From positions 4,483,001-4,547,000 of the forward strand of contig NZ_CP084541.1 of NCBI RefSeq assembly GCF_020410765.1: 64,000 nucleotides of DNA. Direction: 5' to 3'. This stretch comes from Streptomyces marincola (GTDB taxonomy: Bacteria; Actinomycetota; Actinomycetes; Streptomycetales; Streptomycetaceae). Of this stretch, positions 40,701 through 48,957 are shown piece after piece. Under the pieces are notes generated by a model. The model saw only the letters and a list, made by a program, of their open reading frames with translations, ran no database searches and was not told where the DNA came from. Made by a program: the position numbers and the translations under genes. Numbering within the stretch: the first letter of the stretch is position 1; the number at the start of each line of letters is the position of its first letter.

Positions 40701-41054
40701 GTGACGTTCGGCTTCACCTCGGGCACGGTGCCCGAGGGCGAACTGGCGGCCCTGCCCACCTCCGTGGTGCGGTTCGCCCCGCCGCTCGCGCCGGACAGCA
40801 CGGCCGAGGCCGGGGCGGAGCTGGACGTTCCGGTGACCGTCGTCGGCGCGGCGGCCGGCGGCGACTTCCCGCCGCCCGTGGTGGAGGTCTCGTACGACAG
40901 CGGGGACACGTGGCAGGAGGCGGCGGTCGCCGACGGGCACGTGCCGGTTCAGAACCCGGCCGCGGGCGGCACCGTTTCGTTCCGTGCCTCGCTCACCGGC
41001 CCGGAGGGCAGCACCACGGAGCAGACCGTGATCGACGCCTACCGCGCGACCTGA
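37761..41054 (+). CDS. Large secreted subtilisin-like (S8) serine protease
   Basis: A 1097-residue exported protease. A signal peptide with HRKRRR and a hydrophobic core ends near AGAAPG (about residue 43), followed by a propeptide-like region. The catalytic domain has Asp237 (VLDTGID), His270 (DGHGTHVA), the oxyanion Asn in AAGNHGPEP, and Ser448 (GTSMASPH). About 600 residues of beta-rich sequence without known repeats follow. GTG 37761 lies 6 nt after TACGGT (37749-37754), supporting a leaderless start; GTG 37788 or 37794 would also leave a usable signal peptide. Probably degrades extracellular protein. Confidence 0.92.
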   Translation: MRASLRDVGVTVHRKRRRAALAGAAVAAVTAGLALGPPAGAAPGDAGAPRADGAGNEITLITGDRVLLGADGQVLGVRRADGRAHVPFSVTAGEDGTFVVPSDAEPLIERGVVDRRLFDVAELSRPEYRRLAGDGVPVIVGHGGGRQARPFTAEAPEVRAELDSIDARAMTLDAEQAADAWAALTGPGPRARAQGVTSLALDAVRHASLDTSVPRIGAPEAWAAGLDGSGVTIAVLDTGIDAAHPAFADGQVVAEANFSFAPDPADRDGHGTHVASIAAGTGGPEGVHRGVAPGADLLNGKVLDDYGSGFDSGIIAGMEWAVEQDADIVNMSLGGPDTPGVDPLEQAVNTLTAESGALFVIAAGNHGPEPGTLGSPGSADAALTVGSVDDEDRLAGSSSAGPRLGDSAVKPDLTAPGVDIGAAAAEGSRVAERGTPVAEGYAAISGTSMASPHVAGAAALVAQARPESTGEQIKAALVASAIPADGFSAFRQGAGRVDVARAVEQTVLAGGPLDFGAAEWPHDDGSTLTEELTWTNLGEQDVTLDLSLTGQAPDGSPAPEGMFSLDADTVTVPAGGTASVTATAAPGAAGADAVGGYGMHVVATGDGRSVTTAGGVELLEESWTVTAEATARDGGAPDRWSLDVLDLATGQAETVTGDAGDDTRAVRLPADGDYLLVSTIEDQDADGRVTDASAQVHHLPGLDQDTAVAFDAADARPVAPTVPDAQAVPFMLRVDAVTANGARVGWDYDPELTTLRTAFSGPDAGEALGAHLGAAWTAGEDAQYHVSARQAGAFFTGHERAYAAEDFAEVTIDQGATAEGTSGQLVVGNEHMSSFGPQRDLPATTTLHVTEGAWDHTLYFSGPGEGGGLGFPAHPYEAGESYAHTVNTGVFGPGLPDESAAYRRGDALDLFVPLADGGGHTGYLDGEAGSTTLTRDGEVVFELDDRLRGWTYIDVPPGQARYELTTEVRRQDARVSTEIDVTFGFTSGTVPEGELAALPTSVVRFAPPLAPDSTAEAGAELDVPVTVVGAAAGGDFPPPVVEVSYDSGDTWQEAAVADGHVPVQNPAAGGTVSFRASLTGPEGSTTEQTVIDAYRAT

Positions 41055-41066
41055 TCTGCCAGGACC

Positions 41067-41109
41067 GCTGGCCCCGGTGACCGCCGCCGCGCGGCCACCG
41101 GGGGGCAGC
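41067..41109 (+). terminator. Terminator after the S8 protease
   Basis: GCTGGCCCCGGTG (41067-41079) pairs with CACCGGGGGGCAGC (41096-41109), with one bulged G, around a 16-nt loop. Confidence 0.65.
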
Positions 41110-41212
41110 GCCCGCGGGGCCGGGCACCGTACTGTCCCGGGCGGGGGCCGGCACCGGCCCCCGCCCGGCACCGCGGCGCCACCGCCGCCCGAAGGTACGG
41201 AGTGGAGACCAC

Positions 41213-41728
41213 ATGACCGTGCGCCCGTTCGAAGGCAACCGGCCCGACCTCGACCCCGGCGCGTGGATCGCGCCGAACGCCACCGTCATCGGCGCCGTCC
41301 GCGTCGGCCCCGAGGCCGGCATCTGGTACGGCGCGGTCCTGCGCGGCGACACCGAGCGCATCGAGGTCGGCCCCGGCAGCAACGTGCAGGACGGCTGCGT
41401 GCTGCACGCCGACCCCGGCTCCCCCGCGGTCGTCGGGGCGGGCGTGTCCATCGGGCACCGCGCCGTCGTGCACGGCTGCACCGTCGAGGACGACGTGCTG
41501 ATCGGCATGGGTGCCGTCCTGCTCAACGGCGCCCACGTGGGCCGGGGTTCACTGATCGCGGCCGGCACCGTCCTGCTCGGGGGCACCAGGGTGCCGCCGG
41601 GTTCACTCGTCGCCGGGGTGCCGGGCAAGGTCCGCAGGCAGCTGTCCGCCGAGGAGACCGACGACATCCGCCGCAACGCCGCCCACTACCGTGAACTGGC
41701 CCGCCGCCACGCCCGGACGGAGTCCTGA
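41213..41728 (+). CDS. Gamma-carbonic anhydrase family protein
   Basis: A 171-residue left-handed beta-helix protein. Hexapeptide repeats run through most of the chain (APNATVIGAVRVGPEAGIWYGAVLRGD, VQDGCVLHAD, VSIGHRAVVHGCTVEDDVLIGMGAVLLNGAHVG). His residues at the usual zinc positions (LHAD, GHRAVVHG) are present. Members include active carbonic anhydrases and PaaY-type thioesterases; activity cannot be decided here. GGAG precedes ATG 41213. The next gene starts two bases after the stop, indicating an operon. Confidence 0.88.
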   Translation: MTVRPFEGNRPDLDPGAWIAPNATVIGAVRVGPEAGIWYGAVLRGDTERIEVGPGSNVQDGCVLHADPGSPAVVGAGVSIGHRAVVHGCTVEDDVLIGMGAVLLNGAHVGRGSLIAAGTVLLGGTRVPPGSLVAGVPGKVRRQLSAEETDDIRRNAAHYRELARRHARTES

Positions 41729-41730
41729 CC

Positions 41731-42900
41731 ATGGATCTGCTCGACCACCGCGCCGCGATACTCCCCGAGGACGCCGACCGCGCCCTCCTCCTGGCCCGCC
41801 TGCACGACCCGCGCGACGGCGGTCCGTCCGTCGCGGTCGTCCGCGACGGGCGGTTCGCCGACCTGACCCCCATCACGCCCACCGTCGCGCACGTGCTGGA
41901 CCACCCCGCCCCCGCCGCGTTCGCCGCCGAGGCACCCGCCACGCGGACCTGGCCCGTCGACGAGGTCCTGCACGCGACCCTCACCGGCCGCCGCGACGTC
42001 CCCCACCTCCTCGCCCCCTGCGACATACAGGTGCTCAAGGCGTGCGGCGTGACGTTCGTGCGCAGCATGATCGAACGGGTCATCGAGGAACGCGCCGCGG
42101 GCGACCGCGCGGGCGCCGCCGCGATCCGCGCCCGGGTGCGTGAGGTCATCGGCGGGCACATCGGGGAACTGGTGCCGGGCTCCCCGGCCGCCGCCCGCGC
42201 CAAGGAGGTGCTGATCGCCGAGGGGCTGTGGTCCCAGTACCTGGAGGTCGGCATCGGCCCCGACGCCGAGGTCTTCACCAAGGCCCCGGTGCTCTCCGCC
42301 GTCGGGCTCGGCGCCGACGTCGGCATCTGGAGCCGCTCCACCTGGAACAATCCCGAGCCGGAACTGGTCCTCGCCGTCGACTCCCGCGGCCGGGCCGTCG
42401 GCGCCACGCTCGGCAACGACGTCAACCTGCGCGACGTCGAGGGCCGCAGCGCCCTGCTGCTCGGCAAGGCCAAGGACAACAACGCCTCGTGCGCCATCGG
42501 CCCGTTCATCCGGCTGTTCGACGACGCGTTCACGATCGACGACGCCCGCGCGCTCGACATCTCCCTGACCGTCACGGGCGACGGCGGGTTCCGTCTCGAA
42601 AGCGTCAGCTCGCTCAGCGAGATCAGCCGCGACCCGCTCGACCTGGTGGCGCAGGTCACCGGGCCACTGCACCGGTACCCGGACGGGCTGATGCTGTTCA
42701 CCGGCACGATGTTCGCGCCCACCCAGGACCGCGACGCGCCCGGCGAGGGCTTCACCCACCACCCCGGGGACGTGGTGCGGATCTCGGCGCCGCGCCTTGG
42801 CAGCCTCGTGAACACCGTCGCGCACAGCGAGCAGGCGCCGCCCTGGACGTTCGGCATCCGCGCGCTCATGGGCAACCTCGCGCGGCGCGGACTGCTCTGA
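41731..42900 (+). CDS. Fumarylacetoacetate hydrolase family protein
   Basis: A 389-residue enzyme of the FAH superfamily. The metal-binding acidic residues are seen in EVGIGPDAEVFTKAP and the catalytic section in PEPELVLAVDSRGRAVGATLGNDVNLRDVEGRSALLLGKAKDNNASCAIGPFI. It is longer than simple FAH hydrolases and has an extra N-terminal domain (about 1-150), as in bacterial 2-keto-3-deoxy-sugar acid dehydratases (AraD1-like). The substrate is not assignable. Starts 2 nt after the gamma-carbonic anhydrase stop and is followed by a 148-bp gap. Confidence 0.85.
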   Translation: MDLLDHRAAILPEDADRALLLARLHDPRDGGPSVAVVRDGRFADLTPITPTVAHVLDHPAPAAFAAEAPATRTWPVDEVLHATLTGRRDVPHLLAPCDIQVLKACGVTFVRSMIERVIEERAAGDRAGAAAIRARVREVIGGHIGELVPGSPAAARAKEVLIAEGLWSQYLEVGIGPDAEVFTKAPVLSAVGLGADVGIWSRSTWNNPEPELVLAVDSRGRAVGATLGNDVNLRDVEGRSALLLGKAKDNNASCAIGPFIRLFDDAFTIDDARALDISLTVTGDGGFRLESVSSLSEISRDPLDLVAQVTGPLHRYPDGLMLFTGTMFAPTQDRDAPGEGFTHHPGDVVRISAPRLGSLVNTVAHSEQAPPWTFGIRALMGNLARRGLL

Positions 42901-43048
42901 ACCCGGCCGCCCGCGGCCACCACCCTCCCGCCCCCGCGCAGGTCTGACGGCCATTCAGCCCAAACTCCGTTATTTCCGCTGGTCCCGGGGAACCTGTGCG
43001 GGGGCCGTCGATGACGAGGCGTCGACGATGAGGTGAGGGAGCGGCTGC

Positions 43049-45868
43049 ATGGTGGTGCTGGTGATCGCCCATCTCGGCGTCGCCGCGCTGGTGCCGTTCC
43101 TGGCGCCGCGCCTGCGGCGCCTGGTGTGGCTGGTGGCGGCCCTGCCGCCGCTCGCCACGGTGGTGTGGGCGCTCTACCGGGCCGGGCAGGTGCTCGACGG
43201 CGAGCCCGTGACCGAGAGCCTGCCCTGGGCGCCCGCGCTCGACCTGCGGCTCGACACCGTGCTCGACCCGCTGTCGCTGCTGATGGTGCTGGTCGTCAGC
43301 GGCATCGGCGCGCTCGTCCTCGCCTACGGCGCCCACTACTACCGGGAGCGGGAAGCGGGCCGCGAGGCCGGCTGGCTCCTCGTCTTCGCCGGCGTGATGC
43401 TCGGCCTCGTCGTCGCCGACCACCTGCTGCTGCTCTACACCTTCTGGGAACTGACCACCGTCGTCTCGTTCCTGCTCATCGCGGGCCGCAACCCGGGCAC
43501 GGAACGCCGCCGCGCCGCGGAACAGGCCCTGCTGACGACGGTGCTCGGCGGCCTGGCGATGCTCCTCGGGCTGGTCATGCTCGGCCAGGCGGGCGGCACC
43601 TACCGGCTCTCGGAACTCCTCGCCGACCCGCCGGACGGCGGCTGGGTGCCGGTCGCGCTGGTCCTCGTGCTGGTCGGCGCGTTCACCAAGTCGGCGCAGG
43701 TGCCGTTCCACTCCTGGCTCCCCGTGGCGATGGTCGCCCCGACCCCGGTCAGCGCCTACCTGCACGCCGCGGCCATGGTCAAGGCCGGCGTCTACCTGGT
43801 GGCGCGGCTCGCGCCCGGCTTCGCCGAGGTCGCGCCCTGGCGCCCGCTCGTCCTGGCGTTCGGCCTCGCGACGATGGTGATCGGCGCGTGGCGCGCGCTG
43901 CGCGAGAAGGACCTCAAACGCGTCCTCGCCTGGAGCACCATCAGCGAACTCGGCATGCTCGTCGCCCTGCTGGGCGCGGGCACGAGGACCGCCGCGCTCG
44001 CCGGCGCGGTCATGCTGCTGGCGCACGCGCTGTTCAAGTCGAGCCTGTTCATGGTGACCGGCGTCATCGAGCACCAGACCGGCACCCGCGACCTGCGCAA
44101 ACTCTCCCGGCTCGGCGCGCGCCTGCCCGCCGTGTGCGCCGTCGCCGCGCTCTCCGCCGGCTCCATGGCCGGCCTGCCGCCCCTGCTCGGCTTCATCGGC
44201 GAGGAGGCCAGGTACGAGGCGTTCCTCCACGGCGGAGTGGCCGGGGTGCCGTGGACGCCGCTCGCGCTGTTCGCGGGCTCGGTGCTGACCGTCGCCCTCT
44301 CCGCCCGCTACCTGTGGGGCGCGTTCGCGGCCAAGCCGGGGCTGCCCGACACGCCGGCGCCCCGCCCGGCGGCGGCGTTCCTCGCGCCCGCGGCCGTCCC
44401 GGCCGCGCTCGGCGCCGCGTTCGGCCTGCTGCCGGCCGTCACCGAGGGCCTGACCGGCCCGTACGCCGACGCCTACTCGGTGCCCGAGGGCGACAAGCCG
44501 TACCACCTCTCGCTGTGGCACGGCCTGACCTGGGTGCTTGCCCTGTCGGTGCTGACCGTGCTGCTCGGGCTCGCGCTGCACCTCGGCCGCCGCGCCGTGG
44601 TGTCCTTCAGGTCCCGGCTGCCGCGGCTGCCCGACGCGCAGGGCGGCTACCGGGCCGCGATCCGCGGCCTCGGCTCGTTCGCCATCGCCTTCACGCGCGT
44701 CACCCAGGTCGGTTCGCTGCCGTTCTACCTGACCGTGGTCCTCTCCACGGTCGTCCTGCTCTCGCTGGGGTCGCTGCTGTCCGGCGCCTCGCCCACGGGG
44801 CACGTCGAGCTGTGGCGGTCCTGGGTCGAACTGGTGCCCGCCGTCGTCGTGCTCGGCGCGGCGATCGCCGCCACGCTCATCCGGGACCGCCTGGCCGCCG
44901 TGCTGCTCACCGGCGCCGTCGGCTACGGCGTGGCCTGCCTGTTCGTGGCGCGGGACGCGCTCGACCTGGCCCTGACCCAGTTCCTCGTCGAATCGCTCAC
45001 CCTGGTCGTCATCGTCCTCGTGCTCCGCCGGCTGCCGCCGCGCTTCACCCCGGAGGGGCAGGCGACCAGCGGACGCTGGGTGCGCCTGGTGGTCTCGCTG
45101 GCCACGGGAACGCTGGTCGCCGTGTTCTCGCTCGTCGCCACGCAGGCGCGCGACGACACCTCGGAAGCCCCCGACTACGCCAGCCACCTGGAGGAGACCG
45201 GCAGCAAGAACCCCGTCAACGCGATCATCGTCGACTTCCGGGCCCTCGACACCCTCGGGGAGATCGCCGTGCTCCTGGTCACCGCCATCGGCGTGGTGAG
45301 CCTGGTCCGCGTGTGGGGCGGAGAGGACGTGGAGCCGGGCCAGGCGGCTCCCGTCGCGGGCCCGCAGGAGCCGCCCGCCCACCAGCGGGACGAGCGGGCG
45401 GAACGTTCGCCCGCCGCCCGCTGGGACCAGCCGCGCCAGCAGTGGCTGCCGGGCGTGACCGAACGGCCGGGCACGGAACGCTCCGTGGTGATGGAGGTCC
45501 TCACCCGGGTGCTGTTCGCCTCGATCCTCGCCTTCTCCGTCTTCCTGCTGTTCTACGGCCACTACGGGCCCGGCGGCGGCTTCGCCGGCGGGCTGGTCGC
45601 CGGGCAGGCGTTCGTGCTGCGCTACCTGGTCGGCGGACGCACCGACCTGGGGCTCGCCGCGCCGATCGACCCCGGGATCGTGGCGGGCGGCGGCCTCGCG
45701 CTGGCCGCGGGCGCCGGCCTCGTGCCGCTCGCCTTCGGCAGCGAGCCGCTCTCCGCGACGCTCTGGCTGCACGTCAGCACGTCCATCGGTTTCGACATCG
45801 GCGTGTACGTGCTCGTCGTCGGTGTGATCCTCAAGCTGCTTTCCGCCGCGGAGGGAGCGCGCGCCTGA
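43049..45868 (+). CDS. mrpA: Mrp Na+/H+ antiporter subunit A with fused B domain
   Basis: A 939-residue membrane protein. The first ~770 residues are MrpA: a NuoL-like core with TMs, the conserved Glu/Lys-containing sections FWELTTVVSFLLIAG and KSAQVPFHSWLPVAMVAPTPVSAYLHAAAMVKAGVYLVAR, and the KDLKRVLAWSTISELG helix. After a polar linker (about 760-800) comes an MrpB domain (VLFASILAFSVFLLFYGHYGPGGGFAGGLVAGQAFVLRYLV). The complex exports Na+ in exchange for protons. GGGAG lies before ATG 43049. It heads the six-gene operon A(B)-C-D-E-F-G. Confidence 0.94.
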   Translation: MVVLVIAHLGVAALVPFLAPRLRRLVWLVAALPPLATVVWALYRAGQVLDGEPVTESLPWAPALDLRLDTVLDPLSLLMVLVVSGIGALVLAYGAHYYREREAGREAGWLLVFAGVMLGLVVADHLLLLYTFWELTTVVSFLLIAGRNPGTERRRAAEQALLTTVLGGLAMLLGLVMLGQAGGTYRLSELLADPPDGGWVPVALVLVLVGAFTKSAQVPFHSWLPVAMVAPTPVSAYLHAAAMVKAGVYLVARLAPGFAEVAPWRPLVLAFGLATMVIGAWRALREKDLKRVLAWSTISELGMLVALLGAGTRTAALAGAVMLLAHALFKSSLFMVTGVIEHQTGTRDLRKLSRLGARLPAVCAVAALSAGSMAGLPPLLGFIGEEARYEAFLHGGVAGVPWTPLALFAGSVLTVALSARYLWGAFAAKPGLPDTPAPRPAAAFLAPAAVPAALGAAFGLLPAVTEGLTGPYADAYSVPEGDKPYHLSLWHGLTWVLALSVLTVLLGLALHLGRRAVVSFRSRLPRLPDAQGGYRAAIRGLGSFAIAFTRVTQVGSLPFYLTVVLSTVVLLSLGSLLSGASPTGHVELWRSWVELVPAVVVLGAAIAATLIRDRLAAVLLTGAVGYGVACLFVARDALDLALTQFLVESLTLVVIVLVLRRLPPRFTPEGQATSGRWVRLVVSLATGTLVAVFSLVATQARDDTSEAPDYASHLEETGSKNPVNAIIVDFRALDTLGEIAVLLVTAIGVVSLVRVWGGEDVEPGQAAPVAGPQEPPAHQRDERAERSPAARWDQPRQQWLPGVTERPGTERSVVMEVLTRVLFASILAFSVFLLFYGHYGPGGGFAGGLVAGQAFVLRYLVGGRTDLGLAAPIDPGIVAGGGLALAAGAGLVPLAFGSEPLSATLWLHVSTSIGFDIGVYVLVVGVILKLLSAAEGARA

Positions 45869-46305
45869 TGAGAAGCATCGACCTGACCATGGCCGTGGTG
45901 GTGGGGGGCCTGTTCGCCACCGGCGTCCACCTCATGCTCCAGCGGTCGCTGACCCGTATCCTGCTCGGCTTCATCCTCCTCGGCCACGGCACCAACCTGC
46001 TGCTGCTCACCACCGGCGGCGCCGACCCGCTGCCGCAGGCCATGGCACTGACCGCCATCGTCATCACCTTCGGCGTCACCACCTTCCTGCTGGCGCTCGC
46101 CTACCGGTCCTGGCGGCTCTCGGGACACGACGAGGTCCGCGACGACATCGAGGACCGCCGCATCGGGGACGTGCGCGAACGGGCCGACATCGAGCCCACC
46201 GCCGACACCGGCGACGAGGACGACGAGGACGACGAGGGCTGGGACGACTTCGCCGGGCGGGGACGGGCCGCGCCCGGCGGCCGGCGGGGGGAGGACGCGG
46301 GATGA
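45868..46305 (+). CDS. mrpC: Mrp antiporter subunit C with acidic tail
   Basis: A 145-residue NuoK-like subunit. Three membrane spans (about 6-25, 30-50, 65-88) carry the conserved GFILLGHGTNLLLLT motif with polar residues. A C-terminal tail of about 50 residues is strongly acidic (GDEDDEDDEGWDD) and absent from standard MrpC. The ATG overlaps the mrpA stop (TGATG). The tail probably lies in the cytoplasm and could interact with other subunits or cations; that is inference. Confidence 0.92.
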   Translation: MRSIDLTMAVVVGGLFATGVHLMLQRSLTRILLGFILLGHGTNLLLLTTGGADPLPQAMALTAIVITFGVTTFLLALAYRSWRLSGHDEVRDDIEDRRIGDVRERADIEPTADTGDEDDEDDEGWDDFAGRGRAAPGGRRGEDAG

Positions 46306-47792
46306 TGACGTGGCTGATCGCACTGCCCGTGATGCTGCCGATCCTCGCGGCCGGCGTCTCCCTCGGCCTCTCGCGGCACGGGCGGGCCCAGCGGCTGCTG
46401 ACGGTGCTCGTCCTGACGGGCGTGTTCGTCGACGCCGTGCTGCTGCTCGTGGCCGTCGACCGGGACGGCCGCGCCGAGGTCGCGTTCGGCGGCTGGGCGC
46501 CCACCCTGGGCATCACCCTGGTCGCCGACCTGCTCTCCGCGCTGTTCCTCTCGGTGTCCGCGCTCGTCGCGCTCGCCGTGCTGATCTTCGCGATCGGGCA
46601 GGGCACCCCCGACCGCGCCGGCACCGGCATCGTGCCGTTCCACCCCGCGTACCTGCTGCTCGTGGCCGGGATCGCGCTGGCGTTCCTCTCGGGCGACCTG
46701 TTCAACCTGTTCGTCGCGTTCGAGGTGATGCTCGCCTCGTCCTACGTGCTGATCACGCTGAACGCCGGGGCCACGCGCGTGCGCGCCGGGATGACGTACA
46801 CGATGACCAGCCTCATGTCCTCGCTGCTGTTCCTGACGGCCATCGCCCTCATCTACGCCGCCACCGGCACCGTCAACCTCGGCGAACTCGCCGAGCGCAC
46901 CGCGGAACTCGACGCGGGCGTGCGCTCGGCGCTCGGCGCGTTCCTGCTCGTGGTCTTCGCCATCAAGGCGGCCGTCGTCCCCCTGCACTTCTGGCTGCCC
47001 GACGGCTACCCCACGGCGCCCGCCCCGATCACCGCGGTCTTCGCCGCGCTGCTCACCAAGGTCGGCGTCTACGCGATGCTGCGCACCCAGACCCAGCTGT
47101 TCCCGCGCGACGACACGTGGTGGCTGGTGGCCGCCGCCGCCGTGCTGACGATGCTGGTCGGCATCCTCGGCGCCATCGCGCAGGACGACATCAACCGGCT
47201 GCTGTCGTTCGCCCTCGTGAGCCACATCGGGTTCATGCTGATGGGGATCGCGCTGTTCGACGCCGAGGGCTTCACCGGCACGATCCTGTACATTATCCAC
47301 CACATCGTCGTGCAGGCCGGCCTGTTCCTCGTCACCGGTCTCGTCGTGGCCAGGACGGGCACCGCGGCGCTGCACCGCCTGGAATCCCACGACCCGCGGG
47401 AGCCGGGACCCGTGCCGGGCGTCCAGGGGAACGAGGGCACGCCGCCGGTGGTCACCGCGCTGTTCCTGCTGCCCGCGCTGAGCATGGCGGGGATCCCGCC
47501 GTTCTCCGGCTTCATCGCCAAGTTCGCCCTGCTGCGCGCGGCCGTCGCCGACGGCGGCGCCGCCGCCTGGCTGATGTCCGCCGCCGCGCTGGTCACCAGC
47601 CTGCTCACCCTCTACGCGATGATCCGGGTGTGGCGCGCGGTGTCCGCGCCCGTCATCGCCCCGGCCGGCCGGCCCAGCCTCACCCTCGTGGCCACCGCGG
47701 GCATCGTGCTCGTCGGCCTGGCCATCGCGGCGGGCGCCGGGCCGCTCGCCGACCTGAGCGAACGCGCCGCCCACGACCTGCTCGCCCGCTGA
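46302..47792 (+). CDS. mrpD: Mrp antiporter subunit D
   Basis: A 496-residue NuoN/M-like subunit with about 14 spans. Conserved sections are FVAFEVMLASSYVL (Glu), FAIKAAVVPLHFWLPDGYPTAPAPITAVFAALLTKVGVYAMLR (Lys residues for proton transfer), QDDINRLLSFALVSHIGFMLMGI, and IPPFSGFIAKFALL. The ATG overlaps the mrpC stop. This is one of the two proton-pumping-type subunits of the complex. Confidence 0.94.
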   Translation: MMTWLIALPVMLPILAAGVSLGLSRHGRAQRLLTVLVLTGVFVDAVLLLVAVDRDGRAEVAFGGWAPTLGITLVADLLSALFLSVSALVALAVLIFAIGQGTPDRAGTGIVPFHPAYLLLVAGIALAFLSGDLFNLFVAFEVMLASSYVLITLNAGATRVRAGMTYTMTSLMSSLLFLTAIALIYAATGTVNLGELAERTAELDAGVRSALGAFLLVVFAIKAAVVPLHFWLPDGYPTAPAPITAVFAALLTKVGVYAMLRTQTQLFPRDDTWWLVAAAAVLTMLVGILGAIAQDDINRLLSFALVSHIGFMLMGIALFDAEGFTGTILYIIHHIVVQAGLFLVTGLVVARTGTAALHRLESHDPREPGPVPGVQGNEGTPPVVTALFLLPALSMAGIPPFSGFIAKFALLRAAVADGGAAAWLMSAAALVTSLLTLYAMIRVWRAVSAPVIAPAGRPSLTLVATAGIVLVGLAIAAGAGPLADLSERAAHDLLAR

Positions 47793-47801
47793 GGAGGCAC
47801 C

Positions 47802-48299
47802 ATGAAGCTGCGCACCGTGCTCAAGCCGCTGTGGCTGTGGCTGCTGTGGATCATGCTCTGGGGATCGGTCAGCGCGGTCGTGCTGATCGGCGGACTCGTC
47901 GTCGCCATCGGCGTCACCGCCGCCTTCCGGATGCCCGCGGTCAGGCTCGGCGTCACCGTGCGCCCGCTGCGGCTGATCGGCGGCGTGTGGCACATGCTCA
48001 CCGACCTCGTGACCTCCGCGTCGTCCGTCGGCTGGGCGGCGATCCGCCACGGCAGACGCGTGCCGGCCGCGGTCATGGAGGTGCCCATCGCCGAGGACAG
48101 CGACCTGCTCATCGCGGGCACCGTGTTCCTCACCGCCATGAGCCCGGGCAGCCTCGTCCTGGAGATCGACCGCGAACGGCGCCTGCTGTACGTGCACGGG
48201 CTGCCCGCCGGTTCCCCCGCCGCCGCCGAACGGCTGCGCCGTTCCGTGCAACGCGCCGAACGCGTCACCGCGTCCGTACTGAAGGAGGCACCCAAGTGA
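47802..48299 (+). CDS. mrpE: Mrp antiporter subunit E
   Basis: A 165-residue subunit with two N-terminal spans (PLWLWLLWIMLWGSVSAVVLIGGLVVAIGV) and a soluble C-terminal domain (EVPIAEDSDLLIAGTVFLTAMSPGSLVLEID). The PGS(L/V)xxEID section is typical. GAGGAGGCACC lies before ATG 47802. Confidence 0.92.
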   Translation: MKLRTVLKPLWLWLLWIMLWGSVSAVVLIGGLVVAIGVTAAFRMPAVRLGVTVRPLRLIGGVWHMLTDLVTSASSVGWAAIRHGRRVPAAVMEVPIAEDSDLLIAGTVFLTAMSPGSLVLEIDRERRLLYVHGLPAGSPAAAERLRRSVQRAERVTASVLKEAPK

Positions 48300-48562
48300 A
48301 CGTGGTCTTCACCGTCACCCTGGCGCTGCTCGCGGCCTCCGCGCTGCTCGTGCTGCCGCGCCTGCTGCGCGGGCCCGGCGTGCTCGACCGCATCGTGTCG
48401 CTCGACGTCCTGGTCACCCTCATCGTCTGCGCCCTCGCGGTGAACGTCGCCGCCAACGACGCGGGCCTGTCCGTTCCGCTGCTGCTCGTGCTCGTGCTGC
48501 TCGGATTCATCGGCTCGGTGACCGCCGCGCACCTCGTGGAGGAGCGGGAGGACATCAGGTGA
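48296..48562 (+). CDS. mrpF: Mrp antiporter subunit F
   Basis: An 88-residue three-span subunit (FTVTLALLAASALLVLPRLLRGPGVLDRIVSLDVLVTLIVC...). The conserved RGPGVLDRIVSLD loop is present. GTG 48296 overlaps the mrpE stop (GTGA) and follows GAAGGAGG. Resembles bile-salt-transport-like subunit families, as usual for MrpF. Confidence 0.92.
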   Translation: MNVVFTVTLALLAASALLVLPRLLRGPGVLDRIVSLDVLVTLIVCALAVNVAANDAGLSVPLLLVLVLLGFIGSVTAAHLVEEREDIR

Positions 48563-48957
48563 CCGTGCTCATCGACACGGTGTCGGCGGTGCTGCTGCTG
48601 ACCGGCGCCGTCTTCTGCCTGCTCACCGGCGTCGGCGTGCTGCGGTTCCCCGACGCCATCTGCCGCCTGCACGCCGCCGCCAAGGCCCAGACGCTCGGCG
48701 TGCTGCTCATCGCCCTCGGCACCGCGATGCAGGTGCCCGCCAAGTACAGCTGGGCGCTGCTGCTCGTCGCCGGGTTCCAGCTCATCACCGTGCCCGTGAC
48801 CGGGCAGGTCGTCGGCCGCACCGCCTACCGCACCGGCGGCGCGCACCGGCCCGGCCTCGTCGTGGACCAACTCGCCGACCGGCTCGCCGCCGACGAGGAG
48901 TACGTCAGGGGCGGCGGCACCCTCCCTGGGCACCGGGGGCAGGACCCGGAGCGCTAG
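48559..48957 (+). CDS. mrpG: Mrp antiporter subunit G
   Basis: A 132-residue subunit with three spans and the conserved GVLRFPDAICRLHAAAKAQTLGVLLIALG section. GTG 48559 overlaps mrpF (GTGA). Ends with a charged tail to TAG 48955-48957, where the stop overlaps the antisense stop of the convergent XRE gene in the tetramer CTAG. Last gene of the operon. Confidence 0.92.
   Translation: MTVLIDTVSAVLLLTGAVFCLLTGVGVLRFPDAICRLHAAAKAQTLGVLLIALGTAMQVPAKYSWALLLVAGFQLITVPVTGQVVGRTAYRTGGAHRPGLVVDQLADRLAADEEYVRGGGTLPGHRGQDPER

Noticed and set aside
42866..45772. 968-codon open frame antisense to mrpA
   Set aside because: Its protein is low-complexity Arg/Gly/Glu/His, mirrors the codon bias of mrpA, and has no motif, whereas mrpA reads as a full conserved antiporter.
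46101..48251. 716-codon open frame antisense to mrpD and mrpE
   Set aside because: His/Gly/Arg/Asp-rich shadow with no homology pattern; the + strand genes overlap by ATGA-type junctions and are clearly real.
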